Origin: Saururus chinensis
Lineage: Eukaryota; Streptophyta; Magnoliopsida; Piperales; Saururaceae
Length of the DNA stretch: 64,000 nt
Assembly: GCA_035235625.1 (NCBI GenBank)
Contig: CP141140.1
Coordinates: 6,592,685-6,656,684, forward strand
Reading direction: 5' to 3'
Position numbers and translations under genes: made by a program
In this document: positions 12,501 to 23,600 of the stretch, one piece after another
Layout: each line of letters begins with the position of its first letter
Numbering within the stretch: the first letter of the stretch is position 1
The notes under the pieces: model-generated
What the model saw: the letters and a program-made list of their open reading frames with translations, nothing else
Told to the model about the DNA's origin: nothing
Databases searched by the model: none

Positions 12501-15500
12501 CGTTGCCTGTAGAAGCCTATTGGAGGTGTATGAGTTTGATATTACATGGAAAGGGCCCAAAATATGCTGTTGGGGCAGGTTTTTGTCCGGAAAGTTAAGT
12601 TCAGGACAGGTTTTAAAATGAACTGGAAATTTCTAAATGGGTGTCAGATGCATAATAGGAGGCAACACGTTCTCTTTTCAAATTGTGCCTTCTTTCTCAT
12701 GAATTGAGATTTTAAGGTGGTTTATAAAAATAGCATTATTCAACTGTATTTTGATTATATTGATAATTTTTTATTTTATTATATGGTTTTGGAAACCTTG
12801 ATAGATCTCTTCCTATAGATTATATAATGTCAGATTTTTGTTCATCTAGCGTTTTGATGAATGAGTTTGAAAGTTGGAAGAGTAGAAGGGGTTGGGACTG
12901 ATAGTATCTCATGCATTTGAGCAAAGAAGAATAAAGAGCTAGAGTGGGGAATCTCGAAACTGGCTCAAGCCGGAATGAGTCCTGCTAATAGTTGATGACT
13001 TGAACATTGATGTAGTAAGCAGTTGTATTTTGTCTGGTTAATTGGACCTGGGCTGTTTTTTGACATTCTTGCATTTCTGTATTATTGCTTTCTGAGTTAG
13101 CTTAATGTTCATCATTGTGTGATTATGCTTGAAGGAGTAAAGGGTGAGCAAAAATATGTTGGAATTCAGAAATCACATGGCCTAAACAACTTATTTACTT
13201 GTGATACCGTGTTAACCTGATCTTTTCTGGTGCAAACTGCAAGTCTTTTTTTTCCTTTTTCTTTTTGAGCACCAAATTGTAAACAGAGTGCATAATTGTG
13301 AAATTTAGTTTGTGTGCTTGCTGGTATTTATCAGAGAATATGCCTTAGTGTCTTACATTCATCCGATGTTTGTAGAAATTAAAACAAGATCTTTGAGTTT
13401 TAAAATAGTATCATTAAGTTAATAATTTTTGGGCTTGGGATGGATGATTTTATTATTTATTTGAACTACTTTTCTATACAGGCTGAATCCCCAAGTCCTT
13501 TGCCTCCTAATCCTGCACCCGCACCCTCCGTTACATTGGCTCCTCCAGCCTCTACAACTGCTGCTCCGTAGGTTTCCATGTTTTTCTAATCAAATTAAAG
13601 ATAAAATGTCCATGTCAATTTTTTTTATATGAAAATTTTCTATTTTTGTTAATTCAAGGTGGTTCAATATTTTTATTTTTGTTCTCAGAAGGGCCCCTAC
13701 TCCTGCTGCATCCACACCAGCTGTACCTGCTTCCACAATTACTGCACTGTGAGTGGTAGCTTTACTCAACCTTTGGGTTGTACTTAAAATTTTTTAAAAG
13801 ACCTATGCCCCTATAATGGATCCTGACGACTGTCATATGAGATGGTTCCTGGAAAAATTTAAGTTTTAGGTTGCACAAAGAAAATGCGATTAATTTGCCC
13901 TTAGATGTTTCTCATCATGCTGCAATGTAATTTTTAGTGGGTTTGATTTGTGATTTTTTTCTATTTAACTTCATCTGTGGTCAAAGTTTGGAGTATCATC
14001 ATCATCATTGTCATCGTAATCTTCATCATTATCATCATCCTGGCTATCTGGGATGGACCATTCAACTCTTGCTACAGTCAAAATTGTGATTTAGAGCTCA
14101 TGTAAGAACATATTGACAAGTTTTGAGAGCAGATGGCGGATGCACTTCCTGTTGCAGTCTCAAAAAATTTATTGTCGTATGGCTTTCATAATTATTTGGT
14201 GTTGGCTTCATGTGATGATGGTTATGGGTGAAACTATTGATAGTGTCAGATTTTGACATAAAGCTGGCACCTGGCAACAAGGAAATCAGTCTGCTTTGGC
14301 ATGAAGCATGACAAGTCGGTAGTGGAAGGATATAAAAAGTAAAACAATTGGTTTGTTAGTGTTTGTGATTGATTCTATGGAAGTAGGAGTTGTGCATATC
14401 GGGGAAATTGTTATCCCATCTGATACATGGTGAAACTTCACTTGTACATGACATAGTTACAATGCACATTTAATTGACCTCTTGCCAAAAACACACAAAA
14501 TAGAATGGAACTTTTGGCTTTAGAGGTTCATGCAATACTAATTTGTCCTTTTGCAAATCTTGTCTAGCTTATTTGTCCACGAGATTGAATTGCCCTTCTA
14601 TATGGCTTATCTGTTGATGGCTGATTTGCATTAGAGCAGCATTACAATCTTTGTGTGTTCAGTTGGGTTAATTGCATTTTGGATCAAGAATTTATTTGAG
14701 TTGGTTGACATAACTTTGTGGTTTTGTGTAGTAGTTAACTCTTCATCTAAAAGCTTAAGCTGTTTGGGAATGGGTTGAGTATTTATATAACCACATCAAC
14801 AGGACTTAATAGAAACAAGCAAAAGACTAACTGAAGCTGCTATTTATTGATTAAAGTACTGGATAGGATGAATGCATGTTATTCTTGAAGGTGATACAAG
14901 GTCATCTGCCTCCATTTTCACTTCATTTTTTCAGTAACTTTGATACTCTCAAAGGTTGATGTTTAGTGCTGGTAGGAGTCACATTATTGTACCTACCATG
15001 TAATAGACTTATGCAAAACCCTCAATAGTGGCTCTTTATGGCGAAATACTATTATTTTTGTTTTGTGAACTGCTGCATTCATTTTATAGTACTTCTAGTT
15101 ATTTACCTTTTTTTTAATTTTCTGCCCAAGCAGCTCTGACCAAGATGTATATGAACAAGCGGCTTCAAATCTTGTAGCTGGTAATAATTTCGAGGAAGCA
15201 ATCCAACACATTCTTGACATTGGTGGTGGAACTTGGGATAGGGATACTGTTGTTCGTGCTTTACGTGCTGCTTTCAATAATCCCGAAAGAGCTGTTGAAT
15301 ATTTATATTCTGTAAGTTAGTCTTGATAGCTACGCAAATTTTTGGGATTTGATACTTTCAGGCATTGGAATAAAATGCTGATCTTTACAAAGTTTGCTGC
15401 GAAGGCTGTTCTTTAAAATGCTATAGTTTTTTATTTGACATGAAGGCTTTTTAGTACCTGATTGCTTCTTGAGCTAATCATCTTGATTTAAAGCTAACTT

Positions 15501-17062
15501 TGCATTATTATTTTCCGGTAGAGCTATAGAAGATCACACAATACTGCCTCTTACCCATAATTTTTTTAGCTTTATATCATGTATGAAATGTAGGATGAGG
15601 CTTAAATAGTGAGACATCTTGTTATTTTAGTTACTAAGTTGATTGTGTTGGGCAATGATTTTTGTGACCTGTAATTGATTATAGTTTTTTTTTTCTTTTA
15701 CGGTTTTTTATTCGATCGCATACACCTCATGGTTTGGAGTTTTTAGAAGTCCTGGAACAACTAAAAAATGAGACTAAAACTTTTTACCTCACCACAGTTA
15801 TCTTCCCAGCTTGTTGGTTCGCTTCATGAGATTTTTTCTTTAAAAATTTCTTCTTTTTTTGAGGGCTGTCTGGGTGTTGTGCACAAATGGTATGGTCATT
15901 TTTATTGATCTTATTTTGTGCGTTTACCATTACTTCAATTTTTTTTTTGTCAAGATAGCACATTTGTGTACTTTCCTTGTCTATTTATTTAAATTAATGA
16001 TGGCTTCTGAATGGTCTTATCAGATGTATAATAACTTCGTTGCTTTATATATAGGGTATCCCTGAGCAGGCAGAAGTCCCGGCTGTGGCACGGGCACCTT
16101 CTAGTGGACAAGCTGCAAACATTCCAGTAGCTCAAGCTCCACAACCAACTACTGTTCCTTCTAGCGGGCCTAATGCAAATCCGTTAGACCTTTTCCCACA
16201 GGTGTGTATCTTTGAAATTGCAGTTCTGATCTTGCTTAAAAGTTCAAAGTTTTTTACATCCCTACGTTCCAAAGAACAGGGCCTTCCTGCTGCTGGTCAG
16301 AATGCTGGTGCAGGCACCTTGGATTTTCTGCGCAACAGTCCTCAGGTACTTTACGGTTTGTTCCAGTGGCAGTTTGGCGTCACTTGATTTTATGCTTGTT
16401 GACGTATCATTTTCTTTTGCAGTTCCAGGCCTTGCGAACTATGGTGCAAACCAACCCGCAAATTCTTCAGGTTTATATCCTCGTTGTTGCTCTTGGATTA
16501 GCTAAGAATAAGTTTGCGTATAGTTTTATCTAGTACTATGTCCTTACACCTCTTGTTTGCAGCCAATGCTTCAAGAACTTGGAAGACAAAATCCTCACCT
16601 AATGAGACTCATTCAGGAACACCAATCTGATTTTCTTCGCCTGATAAATGAACCCGTTGAAGGAGCTGAGGGGTAAGACCGGTGTTTCTCTTATTCTGTT
16701 TCCATGATCTGTGACTTTGTAACAATGACTTGTATCTATCTGCTGATGTTGCTAATTTATGATTCAGAAATTTGTTTGGGGACTTGGCATCAGCAATGCC
16801 ACAGGCTATAACTGTTACACCTGAGGAGAGAGAAGCAATTGAACGTGTAAGTTTGAAATACAATATATAACTTTCTAGATACTGTTAGGGGTTATGGAAT
16901 TAATATTTTTATGGGCCTTACAATAACGTGTGTGCATTTTCGCAGCTAGAGGCAATGGGATTTGATAGAGCTCTTGTACTCGAAGTGTTCTTTGCCTGTA
17001 ACAAGAATGAGGAGCTTGCTGCAAACTATCTTTTAGATCATATGCACGAGTTTGAAGAGTGA
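9539..17062 (+). CDS. RAD23: RAD23 ubiquitin receptor (UBL-UBA shuttle), 13 exons
   Basis: Exons: 9539-9604, 10958-11119, 11749-11802, 12102-12155, 13482-13567, 13689-13748, 15134-15311, 16055-16201, 16280-16345, 16423-16470, 16563-16672, 16768-16846, 16946-17062. Phases join without a break to 408 aa, a normal RAD23 length. Domains in order: N-terminal ubiquitin-like domain (1-75; [34 protein letters not shown]), Pro/Ala/Thr-rich linker (77-160), UBA1 (about 170-218; [17 protein letters not shown]), second linker, XPC-binding domain (about 282-340; [32 protein letters not shown]), UBA2 (about 366-405; [20 protein letters not shown]). The family carries ubiquitylated proteins to the proteasome and binds XPC/RAD4 in nucleotide excision repair. 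The start at 9539 gives the family N-terminus and has a TATA box 150 bp upstream. The oddity is that exons 3 and 4 are a tandem duplication. Which plant paralog (A-D) this is cannot be settled by eye. Confidence 0.95.
11663..12390 (+). repeat. Tandem duplication containing RAD23 exons 3 and 4
   Basis: Unit 1 (about 11663-12034) and unit 2 (about 12035-12390) match through both intron and exon. Landmarks are CATGGTT.ATCATATACC, the 54-nt exon, GTATTCATTTATGAAA, AAGCCTGCACATTTTGACAT, CTATTGCAAGTGATTATT and AATGCTCAAAGAGTAAATG. The exons encode [18 protein letters not shown] and [18 protein letters not shown]. Both are 54 nt, flanked by AG/GT and in phase 0, so either or both can be included without changing frame. 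Confidence 0.9.
13998..14040. repeat. Imperfect (ATC)n microsatellite
   Basis: A run of ATC/TCATCG-type triplets lies within RAD23 intron 6 and is not coding. Confidence 0.8.
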
Positions 17063-18500
17063 TTATGAGCGAAACCTTTTAATTTAAAGATTTCGAACTG
17101 CCTGTTTTAGAGTTCTTATAATGTAGATATATATGGATTTAGCTTCAAGTTAAAATTTTTTTTCCTTAGTTCTTCCTTTCGATTTTATAGCAGCAGTATG
17201 TGATCTTGCATCTTTTATTGGTTCGACCAAGTTCAACCGTGATAATTATGTATAAAATCTTCACGGGGTGCAATATTGTACGGTACTTATGGGTGTTGAT
17301 TGTGAAACTGCAGAATAGATATGTGGACATTTCTTTTTGAACTTTCTTTCGCTTTTGCACGGTGAGAGATGAGGAAATTTGAACACTGCGGCATGTTTAA
17401 AAATTTAGTTTAGCTCGTAGGATTTAAGAGTTGATTTCTTGATGCAAAATGTGCATCGCCCTTCTGATTTATACTTGACTTACCAACTCTGTTACAACTC
17501 CAACCCTAAGGGATGTCATCTGACTTCAACGAATAAGGCAAGTGGAAACCCTAGCATGGTCCGTATGGTAGTGCTGTCAAGAAGGTCCCGATTGAGATGC
17601 CCACGACAAATTTTCTATGAAGAGAGGTTCTAATGAACTAGAGGGGAGACTTCGGCCTGCAATTGGCTACGACAATGGGGCCTATGCTTTTCAAAGTACA
17701 CTGCACAGTTGGGACTCACGCGTGGCAGTCGTTTTTTGTTTAAAGAAAACTAGTAAGAATGTATATGTATAAATCTTGTAAATACAAATTGGATAAGAAA
17801 AATAAAATAAAAATAAAGCATGCATTGCTAAAGTTATAATATATAATGATCATAAATTACGCCTACATATTATTATAAACATGATATTAACTTAATTATA
17901 AACATGATATTAACTTGTATACATTCATAGACGGTAACAAGAAGTTCAATTTGTATACATTTAATATTAGGTTATATGTCAACGAAAATCATAATGTTAA
18001 AAGACTTTGCACCATGGAGCACTTCATTCATATCCAGGATTAATTTGGTGACAAGTTTCATTTGGTAAAACTCGTTTAGTTTTTCAAGGCATAAAAAATA
18101 CATGAATTCAAACATGTGTTAAAAAAAGAGTATTATTGTAAAACATGTTATATATGTGAGAATCACAAAAAAAAATTTAAAAATATATTCATATAGGATA
18201 TTATTTGATAGAGCTTTTCCATAGCTTTTCAACAATAGTAAGAATGCATAATTCCAAAATTTGAGTGCAAAATATAATAAAAAAATTTAAAATCAACATA
18301 ACATAAAAATATAGGGTATCCGTTGTATCAACAACCAATATTAGGTTGATTTATGACAATTATCTAAGTAAATAGTTTTACTAAAATAGCTTCGTCTCAC
18401 ATACCAATTCAAGCTTATATTATAGGGCATTATCCAACAATATGAAAATGATATAGAAAGTTTGACAAAATATTATCGTCACTCAATTTGCTTTATATAA
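17063..18500. other. RAD23 3' region and intergenic DNA
   Basis: The first few hundred bases are presumably RAD23 3' UTR. The rest is AT-rich. Open frames up to 64 codons show no recognisable domain. No RNA gene was recognised. Confidence 0.5.
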
Positions 18501-18703
18501 TACTTCTTCCATCAAATATTAATAGTTATATTTTAAAAAAAATAATTTTTATTGAATGACAAAATCATACATAGGAAAAGGAAAAATAAGCTTATGAAAC
18601 TCTTTTTTAAGCATCCAACCACTTAAATTGAATAAAATAGAGCTATTATCATGAAATAAACTTTTTTGCCAAATGAAGCTATTAAAATAGGATGGAAGGA
18701 GTA
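18501..18703. mobile_element. Stowaway-like MITE
   Basis: Ends are TACTTCTTCCATC at the left and, read inward from the right, TACTCCTTCCATCC. TA dinucleotides lie at both edges. The inside (AATAGAGCTATTA, TTTTTGCCAAATG.AGCTATTA) matches the element at about 58563-58775. Size, TA target and CTCC-type ends fit Tc1/mariner-derived Stowaway MITEs. It has no coding capacity. Confidence 0.7.
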
Positions 18704-18865
18704 GTATATTTATTTGCTACCATAATAGAATATATAAACTGTCTCAGTAAATACAAAACAATGAAGATAGAAGTTAAATGAGACTTTATACTCCGATATG
18801 CAAACCAAGTTTTTTAGGTTGTTAGCTTCAATACATCAATCCGGGTTGCTAAAATAGGTGTTAAA

Positions 18866-19915
18866 GGCTTGAGAAAATTATATAAATAATATTTTAAAAA
18901 TAAATATATACTAAAATAGTGTATAAAAATATATTTACTAAAATAGTGTTCATTTTGGCCACGTAGGCACCAACTAAGTGTTGACGCTTGCGTAGTTTTT
19001 TTAATTTTTTTGATGATTTCGTCCTTAAGACGGACGATATCAATACACTTAAGTGATTTCATCATTTAGAAAGACAAAATCAATAATAACCTAATTTTGT
19101 CCTCTCTTCTCCCGCTCTCCTCTCTCCTCTCTCTCTTTCTCTTATTTCTCTTTCCATCTATTCACTCTCTCTCCCCTCTCTCTATTTACTCTATCCCCTC
19201 ACTTTATTTACTCTTTCTCTATTCACTCTCTCTCCTCTCTCTTTCGGCTATATCTCTTTTTTTCTCTCTCCTTTTTTTTTTCTCTTCCATTTCTTTTTTT
19301 TCTTTCTCCTATCTCCTAAAGGATAAAATCATGATTTTAAAAAAATATATTAAATTTGTCATTTGCAAATATATTATATTATATTTAAAATTTATTATTT
19401 TAATATATAATAATAAGTAAGAAAAAAATCAAAATAAAATTTCCTACTTTCTCCCCTCTCCTTCTCAGAGATGGAGCTCATGCTCCTGCGCATGAGAGAG
19501 AGACATGGAGAGAGAAAGAGAAAGAAGAGAGAAAGTGTATGTGAAGATAGACAGGAGAGAGAGAAAAGAGAGTGAAGAGAGAGGAGAGAATAATATAGAT
19601 GGCAGGAAGAGAAAGGAGAGAGTAAATATAGAGAAGAGAGAAAAAAGAGAGAGAGTGAATAGAAAAAGAGAGAAGAGAGAGAAAAATGAGATAATGAGTG
19701 AAGAGAGAAGAGAGGAAAAAGGAGTGAGAGGATAGAGAGATGAGAGGAGAGAGAAGAGAGGATAAATTAGTTTATTATTGATTTTGTCTTTTTAGAAAAG
19801 AGAGAAAAGAGAAGAGTGAATGACAAAATTATTTAAGTATATTGGTAAATATTTTTTCTCTATACTATTTTGATAAATATTTTTAATATTATTTATATAA
19901 TTTTTCTTAAAGGCT
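18866..19915. mobile_element. Foldback element, long inverted arms with (CT)n/(GA)n
   Basis: The left arm (about 18866-19320) and right arm (about 19450-19915) are inverted copies. GGCTTGAGAAAATTATATAA at the left pairs with TTATATAATTTTTCTTAAAG at the right. TTAGAAAGACAAAATCAATA pairs with TATTGATTTTGTCTTTTTAG, and long CTCTCTCC runs pair with GGAGAGAG runs. The spacer is about 130 bp and AT-rich. Ser/Leu-rich and Arg/Glu-rich open frames on the arms are translations of the simple repeat, not proteins. No transposase is seen. The superfamily is uncertain (MULE-like or other MITE). Confidence 0.8.
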
Positions 19916-20666
19916 TTCGGGTCTATTTGAATCCATAAGTATTAACACTGCTGGACATATAGGACAAGGACAAAAGGCATCAATAAGTACTAGCATCTTC
20001 AAGGCATTTTACATACAATTGGCTCAGCACCCTCCAAGCATGGCCTAACAATGAGCAGCCTCCCAAAAGAAGAAACAGATATACTTCAGCACTTATGAGT
20101 CTTGATTTTAACATAGCACATAGAAGACATAATTCCGTATCGACTTCTATATAACATGTTAGAAACCTATGTAGACACGGGTTCTGGTGATGGAGTCCGG
20201 TTCAACTCGTCCGGACATTTTTGTTTTGCTTTTGCTTTTGTCATGATCATTTTCTATGACAAAAATGCATGATCATGTATGTAGATATGCAGAAGAAGAA
20301 ACTACGCAAACTGTTCGATCTGACTCCCAAAATTTCTCTCATTATTTCGTAAGTGATGCGGCGGCTTATTGGTGACCAAGCCTTCCCAAGTCACGAGAAG
20401 TGGTGAGGGTAGACAAGTCCGACAAAAAAAGAAATTCCGTCGATGACTCCATCTGGAACTCTACGAACTTGGGAGTTGGGAGTCTTGGGACCGACCGAAG
20501 CTGCACCGGTACGGTGGAATCTGGAAAGTCGAAACGGGATCACTTGTTAGCTGCACCAAACTGAGTTGAGAAGGAGGAGAGGTTCAACGTTCCCTCCCGG
20601 AGGCCTTCTTCTACTACTTTCCCCGCCTTTCCATCTCAACTCTGTCATTTGTTCCGTCCCTGCGTG
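19916..20666. other. Upstream region of the Spartan-like gene
   Basis: No coding signal is visible before the start codon at 20667. The last 200 bp become more GC-rich, as in a 5' leader. No clear TATA box was assigned. Confidence 0.4.
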
Positions 20667-23600
20667 ATGGACATGCGCAATAGTGCCAAGGAAAAAGAAG
20701 AAGTCACCCAAAAAAGCGAAAATGAAGAGGTGGACATTTACAAACTCTTCGCCCATTACAATGCCCTGTATTTTGACAATGAGCTCGGCGCATGTACAAT
20801 CTCGTGGACTTCCCGCACGGCCTCGTGAGTTCCTAGCTCTTGCCGTCCCATTGTTTGCTTCTTCTGAATCTCCTCCCCTTCTGTGTTACTATTTTTACCG
20901 TCGTGAAAGTTTGCTTTTTTTTTTCTTCCCTTGCGAGGCTTGAAGAGAATGCTACAACTCGGTTTACTTGTTATTAATACGTTTCTTAGTTTGCTTGCGG
21001 AGCAGTCCGTAGAAATGCTTATGGAGTGTTTTTTTTTCCATTTGGAAGGTACCAGTGTGCATATATATTTGAGGCTTTAACCCTAATGACTGACCACGCG
21101 TTGTTGCGCGTATAGGTCAGAGTAGTACTGGCGTCATTTGAGCTAACTTCTAGGGTTTTGGTAAATGAAAACTGCTTTGAGAGAAACTAAGCAGGAGAAT
21201 CACTATCCTGCTCTTTGTAAACATACAGGTTCTATCTGTTTGAGTTGGGATACTTGATATCTTGTTTATGTGTACGCGAAATGAAGTGCATCCACAGATT
21301 GCGACCACTTGTTTAATTTGAAACTTGTGGAGAGTGGGTTTCAAACGGAAAAGTTTTTGTAACTTTCTTCCATAGTCTTAAAAACTCTGCTTTTTTTCCC
21401 CCGCTAGCTCTGGTGTTATTATACTTTAGAATGTAATATGAATTTACCGAATTTAAAGTAGTACCTTAACAATTTTGAGGTTATACATTAGAGAAGACCA
21501 CTATGTTACTTTAGAAATGTGTTTAGCCTTTGTGCATGTCCACAGCTCCGAGTTGGAAAAAGGAAAAATACAGGGACCCTGTCAAATCAGATTGAAATGG
21601 TGATGGTCTTAATTTCTATGAAGCCTCTAGTCTAACCAGTCTTGCTTAATAGTAGTGGCTGGAGAGGAATGTCTTTTCCTAAGAATTCATGAGTCAAGTG
21701 TCCATTGTTTGATCTACCTCCCTAAGGATTTAGTGTCTTTCCCTTTTCCTTTAAAATAAACTCCTTTCTCAGCAAGCAGCTAATCATTATTTATGCTGAT
21801 TGTTGATAATATGATTCAAAATATAAGCTTAAAATTACGTAACACAGTTTCAGATATATTTGAACTCTCACAATATATTTTTAAAGAGAACGATTTGCTG
21901 AAAGATAGAACTCTCTTTTACACATGTTTTTTATTCTAATATCTAAATTAAGAAGTAACATGTATAGGCCGCTGTATTGGCTTTGTAGCGGACTAGAGTA
22001 ACATGTATAGGTTGCTGGCTTTCAGTGATATAAAAACACAAACAAGGAGATATCCGATCATGTTTTTTCTTCAAATTGAAACCCATGGAGAATAGGTTTT
22101 AAGCAGAAAAGTGTTTGAATTTTTTCCAAAATCTTAAAAACTCTGCTGGATTTTTTTTTCTAGCTCAGGTGTTATTATTCTTTAGAATGTAATATGAATT
22201 TGCTAGATGTAAAGTAGTAAGTTAACAAAGTGACGCTTGGTGTTAAGTGTTTGCTGTATTGCGGTATTACATAAGAGAAGAGCATTGAGTTAATTTAGAA
22301 ATGTTTCTAGCCTTAGTGCGTTTTCATGGCTTGAAGGAAGAAGAAAAATACCGGGATCCTGTTAAATCAGATTGAAAGTTTGATGGTTATTATATCTAAG
22401 AAGCATCTAGTCTGACCAATCTTTCTTTAGATTAGTTGCCGGAGAGGGATGCTGTTTCCTAATTTTCATGAATCATGTGTCCGTTGTTTAATGTACCAAC
22501 CTAAAGATTTAGTGCCTTTTCCATTATTATTACTATAAACTCCTTTCTCAGTGCACAGCCCAGCAGTTCTTATGCTGATTGTTGAAATTGTGATTTATTA
22601 CATAGTTTTATATTTTATTGGAATTCCCATGATGTATGTTTAAAGAGAATTATTTGCTGAAATGTTGGCATCCACTATGCAGTACCATGGAACTGTCTAT
22701 TCCAAATATATTCAATTTTAATCTTTAAAATCAAGAAGTAAGATGTAGTTGTGGTATTGTCACATTGTAGAGGACCAGAGAAACTTGGTATTCTGGGCAT
22801 TTTTTCTTCAGTGAAATAAAAAGCAAACAAGGAGATATCTGATCATATAATGTTCTAAAGCAGGCCTGCTGGTATATCTAACTATCAAAAGGGGGCGTGT
22901 CAGATTCACTTATCTGAACCTTTGGTGAAACCATGTTCAAGTTTAGACAAGAAAAAAACTATATTACATGAGATGATTCATGCCTACTTGTGGGTTAAGA
23001 ATGACCAGAAGTGTCGCAGGTATATATATGTCATGTTGCGGTTCATAATTTTTTCATTATTAATGTTTTTGTGTGATTTTGACAGTTGTATGATATTTTT
23101 AATTATCAATTTTTGTGTTATACATTGTCATTTTAGTAATCATGGTCCAAGTTTCCAGGAACTGATGAACAAAATCAACTCTAGTTCAGTTCCTGATAAT
23201 GAGGTAAGAGTTATACGAGTGAAGATTGTTGTTTTCTTAATAGGGCCAGTATATTTCTTGGATGTTAATAGTTTAATTCTATTATAGAGACCGGATGCTG
23301 GCTACAACATCACTGTAAGCCATTTGTTTTGGAATGGCGACAGCAGCAGAGATAACCACAAGGTGGTAAAATTGTTTTTTGACCTCTTGTAAATTTTGAT
23401 TTTTCATGTGCCTTTTTTAGTTATTAAACTAGTACCTGCCCTTGTACTGCATACTGATAAGTTTAACTTATGTCATGATTATGTAGTTTGGCTTTATGGA
23501 CCAGAGTCACTCATCTCAAGGTAGACATTTACGAAATTTTAAAGGTAAAATTTCGTTTTTTTCCATGGTACAAAGTTATGATCATCTGCTTTTGTTGTGA

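Noticed and set aside
19097-19735. Long Ser/Leu-rich (+) and Arg/Glu-rich (+) open frames
   Set aside because: They are translations of (CT)n and (GA)n tracts in the two arms of the foldback element.
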